Below are positions 53,116 to 62,933 of a stretch of 64,000 nt of DNA, piece after piece; positions within the stretch are counted from its first letter, which is position 1; the number at the start of each line of letters is the position of its first letter. Below the pieces are notes generated by a model. It was not told the DNA's origin, made no database searches, and saw only the letters and a program-made list of their open reading frames with translations. The DNA is from JAMXLO01 sp963794185 (lineage in GTDB: Bacteria; Pseudomonadota; Alphaproteobacteria; Acetobacterales; Acetobacteraceae), in the NCBI GenBank assembly GCA_963794185.1, contig CAWCDM010000003.1:1-64000 (forward strand). Reading direction: 5' to 3'. The position numbers and the translations under genes were made by a program.

Positions 53116-53415
53116 ACTGAACCACTTGCGGAAGAAGCGGCAGAGCAGTGCGATCTGGACGCCTTTTGGGGTTCGATCTGTTCGCCACCTGACCGTCGCA
53201 TCGGGGTCATTGAACCCTATGGGCCGGCGATTACGTGATTGTCGTGTTTATGAAGCAAGAATACAGTTGTCTCTCCATCTTGGATATCGACGACGTGTCC
53301 GCTCCCGCCTTCGCGGGGGTCGGCGGATGCTTATGGTCAAGCCAGTGTGGGCACTGGATATTGACACTGATCCAAGTGATTCCTATCAGCGCCATCAGCA
53401 TCCTCGGAGATCCAC

Positions 53416-53779
53416 ATGAAAATTGCCTTGGCGACCGGCAGGCTCGTCCGAACTCCCGATCCAGGGGCTGCGCTGGGGCGATGCGTTCTACCGTGTCACG
53501 CCTATCGAGTGCTGCATCACAGACATGACGACAGATACCGGACTACACTGCGTTGGCCTCGCATACATGTCGGGTATCGGCCGCTCTGCCAACAAGCATG
53601 TGCCCGATCTCGAACTGGGCCCGCATCTCGTTGGGCTGGACGCCGCGCCGCACCCGGTCTGGCACACGGGAATGGAGATACCAACGCCGGTTGCCGGCGG
53701 CGTCGTCACACCACGACCGGATTTACGCGGGCACGGCATCGTCCTTGACGAAGCCTGTCTGGCCTGGTGCGACGCCTGA
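53416..53779 (+). pseudogene. Enolase-superfamily (mandelate racemase type) gene with internal deletion
   Basis: From ATG 53416 (MKIALATGRLVRTP) the sequence passes, after one extra base near 53461, into IQGLRWGDAFYRVTPIE and CCITDMTTDTGLHCVGLAYM, the N-terminal capping domain of mandelate racemase/muconate lactonising enzymes. It then jumps near 53665 to MEIPTPVAGGVVTP and RGHGIVLDEACLA, the C-terminal end of the same family. The TIM barrel of about 250 residues with all catalytic lysines and metal ligands is missing. The gene product cannot be active. Confidence 0.65.
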
Positions 53780-53793
53780 TCGCGATCAAGCGC

Positions 53794-55515
53794 AATGCAA
53801 AAGACCTATGACTACATCATTGTCGGCGGCGGATCGGCAGGTTCGATCCTGGCAAGCCGCCTCTCGGCACGCAGCGCAAACCAGGTGTTGCTGTGCGAGG
53901 CAGGCGAGGACACGCCCGATGGTCGGGTCCCCGAGCCCGATCCTCGATAGCCGCTCCGGCTACGCGTCGCGCGATCCGCGCTTTCTGTGGAACGAGTTGC
54001 GCGTCACCACCGAGGCGATACCGCACAACGATCCGGATGCGCCGCGTCCGCGACAGCTGCGGTATGAACAGGCGCGCGTACTAGGCGGCGGCTCTTCGAT
54101 CAACGGGCAGCTCGCCAACCGCGGCTCTCCGGCAGACTATGACGAATGGGAGCAGCGTGGCGCCAGCCGGCTGGCGATGGGATGCGGTGCTGCCGTATTT
54201 CAAGAAGGTCGAGCGGGACATCGATTTCGAGGGGCCGCTGCACGGGGCCGATGGCCGCATTCCGGTGCGCCGCGTCTTTCCCGACAACTGGTCCGACTAT
54301 GCCAAGTCAGTCGCCGAGGCTTTCAAGTTGGCCGGCTATCGCTACGTGCCAGATCAGAACGGCGAGTTCCAGGACGGCTATTATCCGCTCGCCATGTCAA
54401 ACCTGTACGACCGGCGGGTCTCGGCCGCGGTCGGCTATCTGGGCGCAACGGTCCGGCAGCGCGACAACTTGACGGTTCTGACCGATACGCAGGTGAGCGA
54501 ACTTGCTGTTCGAGGACACCCGTTGCATCGGCATCCGCGCGATGGTCGGGCAGAAGTCCATCGAATTTCGCGCCAATGAGGTGATCCTGTGCTGCGGTGC
54601 GGTTCACTCGCCGGCGGTGTTGCTGCGTGCCGGGATCGGGCCCGTTGGACATCTGCGCGAGCTTGGCATTCCGGTGCGCGCAAACCGTCCCGGCGTCGGC
54701 CAGCGGCTGATGGACCATCCGTCGATCTCCGTCGCCTCGTATCTCAAGCCTGGGGCGCGCAAGAACCCCTACAGCAAGCGTTCGCTGCATCTTGGTATGC
54801 GCTTCTCATCCGGCATCGACGGCGCACCCGCCGGCGACATGGCGCTCACAGTGTCAAACAAGTCCGCGTGGCATGCGATCGGCGATCGCATCGCGGTTAT
54901 CACGCTCTGGGTCAACAGGACGTTCTCGGAGACCGGCCAGGTTCGTCTGGCCGCGGCCGACTGGCGGCAGGAGCCGATGGTGGACTTCAATCTGCTGTCC
55001 GACCACCGTGACCTGATGCGGCTGGCGCGCGGCTTTCGCCAGATCGCCGCACTTGCATGAGCTGCCGCCGCTGAAGGCGGTGACCTCGGATGTGTTCCCC
55101 GCCAGCTTCACCGACAAGATCCGCCGGGTCGGCACCTACAACACGAAGAACCGGATCATCACCCGCATCGGCGCGACGTTGATGGATGGGCCATCGTTTC
55201 TGCGCCAGTTCATCATTCGCGGCTTCATCATGGACTCCGCCGGTCTGGTGCAAGGCGCTGCAGGACGATGAAGCGCTGGAGAGCTACATCAAGCGTGCGA
55301 CGGTCGGCGTGTGGCATTGCTCGTGTTCGTGCCGGATGGGGGCCGAGGACGATCCGATGGCGGTAACGGATCAGGTGGGGCGGGTGCGCGGCGTGCACGG
55401 ACTGCGCGTGGTCGATGCCTCGATCTTTCCCGTCGTCCCGTGTGCGAACACCAACTTCCCGACCATGATGGTCGCGGAGAAGATCGCGGACGAAATGCTG
55501 CGGGCGGCGCCGTGA
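53794..55515 (+). pseudogene. GMC-family FAD oxidoreductase, frameshifted
   Basis: Start ATG 53794: YDYIIVGGGSAGSILASRLS is the FAD-binding fold, with RVLGGGSSINGQLANRG as the GMC signature 1 and VILCCGAVHSPAVLLRAGIG as signature 2. The C-terminal part has WHCSCSCRMG and HGLRVVDASIFPVVPCANTN, with the active-site His/Asn region. About 570 residues if repaired. Relatives oxidise alcohols such as choline or polyols. Single extra bases near 53930, 54172, 54505, 55058 and 55252 break it. It follows the enolase-superfamily relic by 14 bases. Confidence 0.82.
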
Positions 55516-55561
55516 GCTCCGCTTAATAGTGGTAGCGGGACAGTGAAGTTATGATGTAACC

Positions 55562-55583
55562 GGTGACATGGTAAACCGTCACC
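55562..55583 (+). promoter_or_regulatory. Inverted repeat upstream of the ABC importer
   Basis: GGTGAC, ten bases, GTCACC, with an inner GGT/ACC pair, ends 15 bases before the first ATG of the solute-binding protein gene. The symmetry and place suit a repressor operator of LacI or GntR type. No regulator gene is adjacent. Confidence 0.45.
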
Positions 55584-55598
55584 ATGCGGGAGGGACCA

Positions 55599-56841
55599 AT
55601 GTTGAAGACACTGGCCATTACGACTGCCCTGACCGGGACGCTGCTGTGCGCAGGCGAAGCCTCTGCGCAGAACGCGGATGTCATGCATTGGTGGACCAGC
55701 GGCGGCGAATCTCGCGCGGTCGCGGTGTTCGCGAAGGAATACAACAAACGAGGCGGTACCTGGGTGGATGATGCGTCGGTCGGGCCGCAGGCGGAGCATG
55801 CCGCCGCGCTGAACCGCATCGCCGGGGGCAATCCGCCGACCGCGATGCAATGGAACATCGGTGTCGCCGTTCGCCAGCTGGCGGAGCAGGGCGTCCTCGC
55901 GTCGCTCGATGATTAGGCCAAGAAGGGCAACTGGCTGGCCAACCTTCCGCCGCTTGCTGGTCAAGAACATGACCTATGACGGTCACGTCATCGCCGTCCC
56001 GGTGAACATCCACGGTGCGAACTATCAGTTCTACAGCATCAAGGTGTTCAACGACCTCAAGATGCAGCCGCCCAGGACGTGGGAGGAATTCCTTGCTGCT
56101 GCGCCGAAGATCAAGGCGGCCGGCTACATTCCGATCGCGTTCGGCGCCAACGCGCAGCAGCTCGCGTGGCTGTACTATGCGATACTGGTGGGCGCGGGCG
56201 GCAAGGACCTGTACCGAAAGGTGTTCGTCGATTACGATGCCAAGGCGGCCGGCAGCGACGGCATGCGGCATGTGTTCGACGTGATGGGGCAGATCCGCCA
56301 ATACGTGGACGCCGGCAGCCCGAACCGGAAATGGAACGACTCGCTTGCGCTGGTGGAAACCGACAAGGCCGCGCTGATGGTGCTTGGGGACTGGGCCAAG
56401 GGCGACTTCGCCGCCGCGAACAAAACGGTGGGGAAGGACTTCGGTTGCCAGTTGGCGCCGGGAAACCAGGACGCCTACGTCATGACGGTGGATGTCTTCG
56501 TATTTCCGGTGAACGACAAGCCGGATCAGAAGGTGGCGCAGGGGAAACTGGCGACATTGATGATGGACCCGGCGGTGCAGACGGAATTCAACGCCTTCAA
56601 AGGCTCGATACCATCCAGGCTCGACGCCAACGTGGCCGAACTGGACGCCTGCGCCCAGCTCGGCCAGAAGGTGATGGCCGGCGGGGCGGCGAACCAGTTG
56701 CCGAACTTTGCCCTCGCCTTCAGCCCGGATACGCAGGGCCAGATCGAGGATCTTCTGGGCAATTACTGGAGCAAGCCGTCGATGACGCCGGCCGATGCCG
56801 CCAAACAGCTCTCTACCATCATCGCCGGCGCGGTTCGCTGA
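55599..56841 (+). pseudogene. Sugar ABC transporter solute-binding protein, broken
   Basis: From ATG 55599 (after GGGAGG): signal peptide MLKTLAITTALTGTLLCAG with cleavage after ASA, then VMHWWTSGGESRAVAVFAKE, typical of carbohydrate-binding family 1 proteins, and GGNPPTAMQWN. An in-frame TAG occurs at 55914, and one extra T near 55951 changes frame; reading resumes as LLVKNMTYDGHVIAVPVNIH and runs to 56841 (WNDSLALVETDKAALMVLGD). About 413 residues when joined. It would capture a sugar or polyol in the periplasm for the permeases that follow. Confidence 0.85.
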
Positions 56842-56845
56842 GCGC

Positions 56846-57807
56846 ATGTCGGCGCGGTCGCCTGCGAACATGGATGCAACGGCACCGCGCCTGACCGCCG
56901 CGGAACACGTTCCTGCCGCGCCGCGCGTCGGGCGTGCCTACCGCGCTCCGCAGTCTGGCCGCCAGGCTGGCGCTGGTACCGACGATCCTGGTGATGCTGT
57001 TCTGCTTCTACGGCAGCGTCACCTGGACCGTCTACATATCGATGACGCGGTCGTTCCTGCTGCCGGTGTACAAATTCGCCGGGACGGCGCAATATGAACG
57101 CCTGTTCGCGACGCCACGATGGCAGGTCGCCTACGGCAACATGTTCGTGTTCGGCGCCCTGGACATCATCGGCACGCTCGGACTCGGCATCCTGCTCGCC
57201 ATCCTGCTTGATCGCGCGGTGCGCCTGGAGGGCTTATTCCGAACGATCATGCTGTACCCGCTGTCGATCTCGTTCATCGTTACCGGCTTGACGTGGCAAT
57301 GGGTGCTGAGCCCGACGATCGGCGTGCAGCATCTGGTGCACGATCTCGGCTGGACCGACTTCGTGTTCGACTGGATCACGCAGCCGGACCGCGCGATCTA
57401 CACGCTGGTGTTCGCCGGCATCTGGCACCAGTCCGGGCTGATCATGGCCATCATGCTGGCAGGCCTGCGCGGCGTGGATCGCGAAATCTGGCGCGCGGCG
57501 CGGATCGAAGGGATCCCGACCTGGCGCACCTATGTCAGCATCATCCTGCCGATGCTGCGGCCGCTCGATCGTCACCTGCGTTGTGCTGATCGCGATCGCC
57601 GTGGTCAAGAGCTACGACCTTGTCGTCGCGATGACCAACGGCGGGCCAGGCTTCTCGTCGGATCTGCCGGGCAAGTTCGTGGTGGATTTCGCGTTCGAGC
57701 GCGCCAATATCGGCCAGGCATCGGCCGCGGCGACCGTCATGCTGGGATCGGTGCTCGCCATCGTCTCGCCGTATCTGTATTTCGAGCTGGCGCGGAAGAA
57801 CCGATGA
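56846..57807 (+). pseudogene. Sugar ABC transporter permease (MalF/UgpA type), frameshifted
   Basis: ATG 56846, 4 bases after the binding-protein stop. Six hydrophobic segments are visible in pieces: LALVPTILVMLFCFYGSVTW, IGTLGLGILLAILLDRAV, YPLSISFIVTGLTWQWVL, and the EAA loop EIWRAARIEGIPTWRTYVSI that contacts the ATPase. Extra bases near 56940 and 57568 disrupt the frame; the last third reads VVLIAIAVVKSYDLVVAMTN. About 319 residues when repaired. Its stop overlaps the next start. Confidence 0.85.
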
Positions 57808-58671
57808 CGACGACGCGCCGGGACGCCCGCATCGGCCGCATCGGGCTTTACACGTTGCTGGTCTGGATCTGCCTGTTCTTCTCGATACCGCTGCTGGTGG
57901 TTTTCGCGACCTCGTTGAAATCGTCAGACGAGGTCCGGACGTTTTCGATATTTGCGTTGCCGACGGCGCCGGGGATCGCATGCGTGGATCAAGGCGTGGT
58001 CGTCCGCGTGCACCGGGTTGAATTGCGGCGGCATCCGCGTCGGCTTCTGGAATTCCGTCCGCATCCTGATCCCGAGCGTCATCATCTCGGTGATGGCAGG
58101 CGCGGTCACCGGCTACGCGCTGTCGCATTGGCGAATCCGTGGCGCCAATGTCATCATGCTGCTGCTGTTGTTCTGCGCATTCATCCCATACCAGGTGATC
58201 CTGTATCCGCTGGTGAAGACGTTCAGCACGATCGGCATCTACAGTTCGCTGCCATGCATCATCGCCGTGCATATCGTGTTCGGTCTGCCGGTCATGTCGC
58301 TGCTGTTCCGTAATTTCTATGCCGGGCTGCCGGAGGAACTGGTGAAGGCCGCGCGGATCGATGGCGCCGGGTTCTGGCGGATCTTTGCCTTCGTGATGCT
58401 GCCGATGTCGGTGAACATCCTGATCGTCGCGACGATCCTGCAGACCACGGGCATCTGGAACGACTACCTGCTGGGGCTGATCTTCGCCGGCCGGGACAAC
58501 ATGCCGATGACGGTCCAGCTCAACGCGATCGCAACCACATCGACGGGCGTGATCGAATACAATGTGAACACCGCGGCGGCACTGCTGACGGCGTTGCCGC
58601 CGCTACTGATCTATTTCGTCTCGGGACGCTACTTCGTGCGCGGCATCACGGCCGGCGCGGTGAAGGGCTGA
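57804..58671 (+). pseudogene. Sugar ABC transporter permease (MalG/UgpE type), frameshifted
   Basis: ATG 57804 overlaps the previous stop (ATGA). Helix 1 is YTLLVWICLFFSIPLLVVFA followed by TSLKSSDEVRTFS; after one extra G near 57976 the frame continues HAWIKAWSSACTGLNCGG and has the EAA loop EELVKAARIDGAGFWRIFAF and terminal GRYFVRGITAGAVKG. About 288 residues. Forms the second half of the membrane pore. Confidence 0.87.
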
Positions 58672-58672
58672 C

Positions 58673-59755
58673 ATGTCTGCCGTCTCGGTTTCCGGACTGT
58701 CCAAATCGTTCGGGCACCTGCGGGTCCTCAAGGACATCGATCTGCCGATCCAGGCGGGCGACTTCACCGTGCTGCTCGGTCCATCCGGTTGCGGCAAGTC
58801 CACTCTGTTGAATGCCATCGCCGGTCTCGAAGACACGGATGCCGGCATCATCGAGATCGATGGCGCCGATGTGACCCATCGCGAACCCAGCAGGCGCGGC
58901 ATCGCGATGGTGTTTCAGTCCTACGCCCTTTATCCGACAATGTCGGTGCGCAAGAACCTGTCATTCGGTTTGCGCGTGCGGTCCGTGCCTCGGGCGGAGG
59001 TGGCGCGCCGGGTCGATTGGGCTGCCAGGCTGCTGCAGATCCATGAACTGCTCGACCGCAAGCCGTCGCAGCTTTCCGGCGGTCAGCGTCAGCGGGTAGC
59101 CATCGGGCGTGCGTTGGTGCAGCACGCGAAGGTGTTTCTGTTCGATGAACCGCTGTCCAACCTGGACGCAAAGTTGCGGACCGAGATGCGCGTTGAACTC
59201 AAGCGTCTGCACAAGGAGCTTGGCGCGACGATCGTCTATGTGACGCATGACCAGATCGAGGCGATGACCCTGGCGACGCGGATCGCGGTCATGCGCGCCG
59301 GCCGCATCGAACAATATGCCGCGCCGGACGATCTGTACGAGGAGCCGGCCACGCTTTTCGTCGCCAGCTTTGTCGGATCGCCGGCGATGAACTTTCTGCG
59401 CGGCCGGCTACTGCCCGGAAATGCGCCCGCGGTTCAGGTGGGAACTGCCCAACTGGCGCTCGACGGCTACCGATTCCGCACATTGCCGGTCGCCGGGCAA
59501 GAGGTGGTGGTCGGCATCCGGCCGGAGCACGTGATGCTTGCGCGAGGTGAGGCGCAGGAGCAGACCATGGACGCCGAGGTGTTGTTCATGGAGCCGATGG
59601 GCGCCGATACGCTGGGCTGGTTCCAGGCCGGCGAGCATCGGCTCTCGGCGCGTCTGATACCTCAGGTGGCGCGCGGCATCGGTGGACGCGTTCGGCTGTC
59701 GCTGCTGTCGGGTCATGTCTCGCTTTTCGATCCATCCAGCGAGGCACGGCTGTAG
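58673..59755 (+). CDS. ABC transporter ATP-binding protein (UgpC/MalK type)
   Basis: 360 residues, intact. Walker A GPSGCGKST at 36-44, signature LSGGQRQR at 134-141, Walker B FLFDEPLSNLD from 155, switch His in YVTHDQIEAM, and a C-terminal MalK-like regulatory domain (VVVGIRPEHVMLARGE) that distinguishes sugar importers. One base after the permease stop. It is the only unbroken gene of the importer. Confidence 0.95.
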   Translation: MSAVSVSGLSKSFGHLRVLKDIDLPIQAGDFTVLLGPSGCGKSTLLNAIAGLEDTDAGIIEIDGADVTHREPSRRGIAMVFQSYALYPTMSVRKNLSFGLRVRSVPRAEVARRVDWAARLLQIHELLDRKPSQLSGGQRQRVAIGRALVQHAKVFLFDEPLSNLDAKLRTEMRVELKRLHKELGATIVYVTHDQIEAMTLATRIAVMRAGRIEQYAAPDDLYEEPATLFVASFVGSPAMNFLRGRLLPGNAPAVQVGTAQLALDGYRFRTLPVAGQEVVVGIRPEHVMLARGEAQEQTMDAEVLFMEPMGADTLGWFQAGEHRLSARLIPQVARGIGGRVRLSLLSGHVSLFDPSSEARL

Positions 59756-59763
59756 CGGTCCCG

Positions 59764-60738
59764 TCATGCGTGGCGCTGCGGCGGCGCGACGAGGTTGCCC
59801 GGTGTGCGCCCGGCCAGCACGGCGGCGATGCCGTCGAGCGCGAGAAAGCCCATGGCATCCCGCGTCGCCACTGTCGCGCTGCCCAGATGCGGCAGCAGCA
59901 CCACATTCTCCAGGGTCAGATACTCCTGGTTGAGTCTGGGCTCGCCTTCGAACACGTCGAGCCCAGCGAAGCCGACCTGACCGCTCCGCAAGGCCGCGAT
60001 CAACGCCGTATCGTCGACCAGCACGCCGCGCGCGGCATTCACCACTACCGCCCCACGCGGCAGCAACGCGATGCGCGCCGCGTTCAACCAGTGAAAGGTT
60101 CCCGCGCCGCCTGGCGCGTTCAGGCTCAGGACATCGCACGATGCCAGGAAGCTCGCATCGTTGTCGTGAAAGATCGCATCGCCTTCCAGCGCCGGCGGCA
60201 GCCGTGCCACGTCGCGGTAGTGGATCGTCATGCCGATGCCGCGCGCAAGCCGCGCCAGCTCGCGGCCGATGCGGCCCATGCCGAAGATGCCCAGCCGCCG
60301 CCCGACCACGCCGACGCCAAGCAACTGTGTCGGAGCCCACCCCAGCCACCGTCCGGACCGGATCAGACGCTCGCCTTCCCCGGCACGGCGGGAAGCGGCG
60401 AGGATCAGGAGCAACGCCGTCTCGGCGGTGGTCACGCTCAGCACGTCCGGCGTGTTGCACACTGCGATGCCACGCGCCGCGGCGCTGGCAACGTCGATAT
60501 GATCGTACCCGACGCTGAACGTCGCGATCACCTTCACGCTCGACGGCAGCGCTGCGATCAGCTCCGCTTCGAAGTTGTCGCCCGGACAGATCAAGATCGC
60601 GTCGGCGCCCGCAGCCTGCGCGGCCACGTCCGCGATCGGCACGTCCGATGCGGTGAGCCGGGTATCGAACTCGGCTGCCGCACGGGCTTCGACGGCAGGA
60701 GGAATGCGACGGGTGACCAGCAGGGTCGGCTTGGTCAT
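59764..60738 (-). CDS. D-2-hydroxyacid dehydrogenase (glyoxylate/hydroxypyruvate reductase type)
   Basis: 324 residues. NAD-binding GMGRIG at 153-158, with the substrate domain in the first 100 residues (SVGYDHIDVASAAARGIAVC). Catalytic triad fits Arg in NAARGVLVD, Glu in DVFEGEP and His in LLPHLGSAT. The NTPDVLSVTTAETA block is typical of glycerate dehydrogenases. It would reduce glyoxylate or hydroxypyruvate, or oxidise a D-hydroxyacid. It converges with the ABC ATPase (8-base gap) and is downstream of the aldolase gene, whose pyruvate-type products could be its substrates. Confidence 0.92.
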   Translation of the reverse strand: MTKPTLLVTRRIPPAVEARAAAEFDTRLTASDVPIADVAAQAAGADAILICPGDNFEAELIAALPSSVKVIATFSVGYDHIDVASAAARGIAVCNTPDVLSVTTAETALLLILAASRRAGEGERLIRSGRWLGWAPTQLLGVGVVGRRLGIFGMGRIGRELARLARGIGMTIHYRDVARLPPALEGDAIFHDNDASFLASCDVLSLNAPGGAGTFHWLNAARIALLPRGAVVVNAARGVLVDDTALIAALRSGQVGFAGLDVFEGEPRLNQEYLTLENVVLLPHLGSATVATRDAMGFLALDGIAAVLAGRTPGNLVAPPQRHA

Positions 60739-60780
60739 GTGCTAGTGCTCCGAACTCAGGCTATTCGTATGCGGTAGGCT

Positions 60781-60989
60781 GTCATTGCGGAGCGCAGGAC
60801 GAAGCGATCTCAACCGAGCGTGGTACGCACATCGACGGCACAGACTATGCGTATTGAATGACGGCCGAGATTGCTTCGTCGCTCCGCTCCTAACAAGAAA
60901 AGGGGAAGAGATTGCTCCCAACAGCCCGTTGTCGGGAATTTTTCATACAGGGCGGGTCGGCGAGCGGCCGATGTGGAACTCGCAATGAC
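60781..60989. repeat. GTCATTGCG-type palindromic repeat element
   Basis: The ends are GTCATTGCGGAGCGCAG and CTCGCAATGAC (inverted), and an internal pair GAAGCGATCTC / GAGATTGCTTC is also inverted, followed by GTCGCTCCGCTCC. Dispersed elements with these ends are known in several proteobacteria. It fills most of the gap between the dehydrogenase and the aldolase gene and has no coding frame. Confidence 0.6.
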
Positions 60990-61017
60990 AGTGGCTTCCG
61001 ACGACGCCTTTGACTGA

Positions 61018-61854
61018 CTAGTAAGTCCCGACGGTTTGCCTGGGTTGCGACACCGCGCCGGACGGCGCGCCGCTCAGCATGGTGCGCATGCCCTCGCCGT
61101 TGACGCGCCACCAGTCGTGCAGGATGCGGACATCCCAGCCGATGCAGAAGTGCTTCACGCCCATCTCGAGGTAAGGCGCGGCCTGCCTGATGTCGGCCAG
61201 TTCCACCCGCGGATGCAGGCCCTTCTTCAGCGCCGTCTCGATGGTCCTGCGCTCGGCCTTCAGCACGTCGGGATGGTTGCGCTGGCCGGTCAGGCCGAGG
61301 CTCATCGAGTAGTCCGAGGCGCCGAACTGAACCATGTCGAGGCCTTTGACCGACAGGATGGCATCGAGGTCCTCGACGCATTCCCGCTTCTCGACCATCA
61401 CGGCAATCACCACTTCGTTCAGCGCGGCCACATAGGCGGGTGAGCCGCCTTCGCGGACGGTACCCACGTCGCGCCGCATGCCGACGCCGAGCCGGCCCCC
61501 GGTTCCTGGCGTCTCGGCGCGCACCGCCGCCACGCACGCTTCGGCATCGGCGACCGTGCGCAGGTCGGCGAACAGCATGGCCTGAAAGCCCGAGCCGATG
61601 GCGCGCATCGCCTGATGCGTCCATTGGGTCTGTTCGAGCTTGATCATACCGCCGAGATTTTTCAGCTCCAGCGCACGACCGAGGTTGTCCAGATCGTGCA
61701 TGTGGAAGGGTGCATATTCCGCGGTGAATTCAACGTAGTCATAGTTGCCGGCATCGCCGATGAGTTCCACCAATGTCGGCCAGCTCGACAGGAGATGCGT
61801 GCCGATAGAAGGCTCTCCGGCGGTAAGCAGCGCGCGCAGGCGATTGTGACGCAT
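61018..61854 (-). CDS. HpcH/HpaI aldolase family protein
   Basis: 278 residues. Strand order and motifs fit the class II pyruvate aldolase fold: EPSIGTHLLSSWPTLVELIG, YDYVEFTAEYAPF, MLFADLRTVADAEACVAAVR, and VMVEKRECVEDLDAILSV with the metal-binding Glu, then VQFGASDYSMSLGLTGQ with Asp. Such enzymes split 2-keto-4-hydroxy acids into pyruvate and an aldehyde, at the end of aromatic or sugar-acid pathways. About 270 bases upstream separate it from the SDR gene; no gene is seen in that gap. Confidence 0.88.
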   Translation of the reverse strand: MRHNRLRALLTAGEPSIGTHLLSSWPTLVELIGDAGNYDYVEFTAEYAPFHMHDLDNLGRALELKNLGGMIKLEQTQWTHQAMRAIGSGFQAMLFADLRTVADAEACVAAVRAETPGTGGRLGVGMRRDVGTVREGGSPAYVAALNEVVIAVMVEKRECVEDLDAILSVKGLDMVQFGASDYSMSLGLTGQRNHPDVLKAERRTIETALKKGLHPRVELADIRQAAPYLEMGVKHFCIGWDVRILHDWWRVNGEGMRTMLSGAPSGAVSQPRQTVGTY

Positions 61855-62123
61855 GATCGGTTTTCCTTTGAGCTTTTACGGCGGGGTTGCGAGGCTTTCG
61901 GCAACGTATGGGGCAGTCAGAGCAATGCCGATCGGACGATGGATGGTTGCATCCAGACAGTCCAGGGCCCTGGTAGCGGAACGGATCATTCGATGCAGTA
62001 CGCCGCCGCCCGCGGCGTAGACCGCTTCATGAGTAAATTCGGAGTAGCGATCATCGACTGTGGCTGGGCGGGCGATCGACGGAATGACACGCGGATTCAA
62101 CCTGCGGCCTGGCCTGGTTGCGA

Positions 62124-62933
62124 TCAGCCACCGCGATTGTCCCGGCGAAATCCGCCGGGAAACAGGTTTGCCGCCAGCAGCCCACCATCCACGTCGAGCG
62201 TCGTGCCGGTGATGTAACTTGCAAGATCGGAGACCAGAAACAGCGCCGCCTTGCCGATATCGTCGGTCACACCCCGCTGGCGCACAGGGAGCAGGCTGTT
62301 CGCATAGGCCTCGACCCGTTCTGGGGTGTCATAGAGACGCGGTGTGACAATGTGCCCAGGTGCGATGGCATTGACCCGAATGTGGTGCGGTGCCCACTCC
62401 ACCGCCATCGTCTGCACCAGGCTGATCAGCCCCGCCTTCGCTGCTCCGTAGGCGCCGCGCATCGGGCTCGATCGCTGCCCGTCCACCGAGGCGATGCCTA
62501 CCATCGCCCCCGGATTGCCGCGTTTGATCATCGTTGCCGCCACTTCCCGCGCGCACTGGAAGAAATAGCGGAGGTTGAGATGCAGCTGCTGGTCCCAGAT
62601 CGCCGCGGTGGTGTCCAGCAAGGATCCCCACACCGCGGCACCGACGATCGACACCATCACATCGATCCCGCCGAGCTGCTGCTCGACCGAAGCGACAATC
62701 GTCGGGATCTGCGCATCATCGAGCACATCGCCGACAATGGGCACACCACGACGGCCGAGTTCCCCGACGACGCCGGCCACACGCTCCGCACGTTCGCGGT
62801 CGATGTCGATCACTGCCACGTCGCAGCCTGCGCGTGCCAGGAATCGCGATGTGCTTTCGCCCATGCCCTGACCGCCGCCGATCACCATGGCCTTCTTGTC
62901 GGTCAGACCGAAGAACGATGCTTCCATCGTCAT
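62124..62933 (-). CDS. Short-chain dehydrogenase/reductase
   Basis: 269 residues. Nucleotide motif GGGQGMGES (19-27), acidic VIDIDRERAE favouring NAD, catalytic Ser149 (GIASVDG), Tyr162 and Lys166 (AYGAAKAG), and the C-terminal LASYITGTTLDVDGG. The start ATG overlaps the monooxygenase stop (ATGA), so the two are coupled and probably act in one pathway. Substrate unknown. Confidence 0.92.
   Translation of the reverse strand: MTMEASFFGLTDKKAMVIGGGQGMGESTSRFLARAGCDVAVIDIDRERAERVAGVVGELGRRGVPIVGDVLDDAQIPTIVASVEQQLGGIDVMVSIVGAAVWGSLLDTTAAIWDQQLHLNLRYFFQCAREVAATMIKRGNPGAMVGIASVDGQRSSPMRGAYGAAKAGLISLVQTMAVEWAPHHIRVNAIAPGHIVTPRLYDTPERVEAYANSLLPVRQRGVTDDIGKAALFLVSDLASYITGTTLDVDGGLLAANLFPGGFRRDNRGG

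Noticed and set aside
55914..55916. TAG readthrough or recoding in the binding-protein gene
   Set aside because: No element for recoding is seen and a frameshift lies only about 35 bases downstream, so a mutation or base-call error is more likely.
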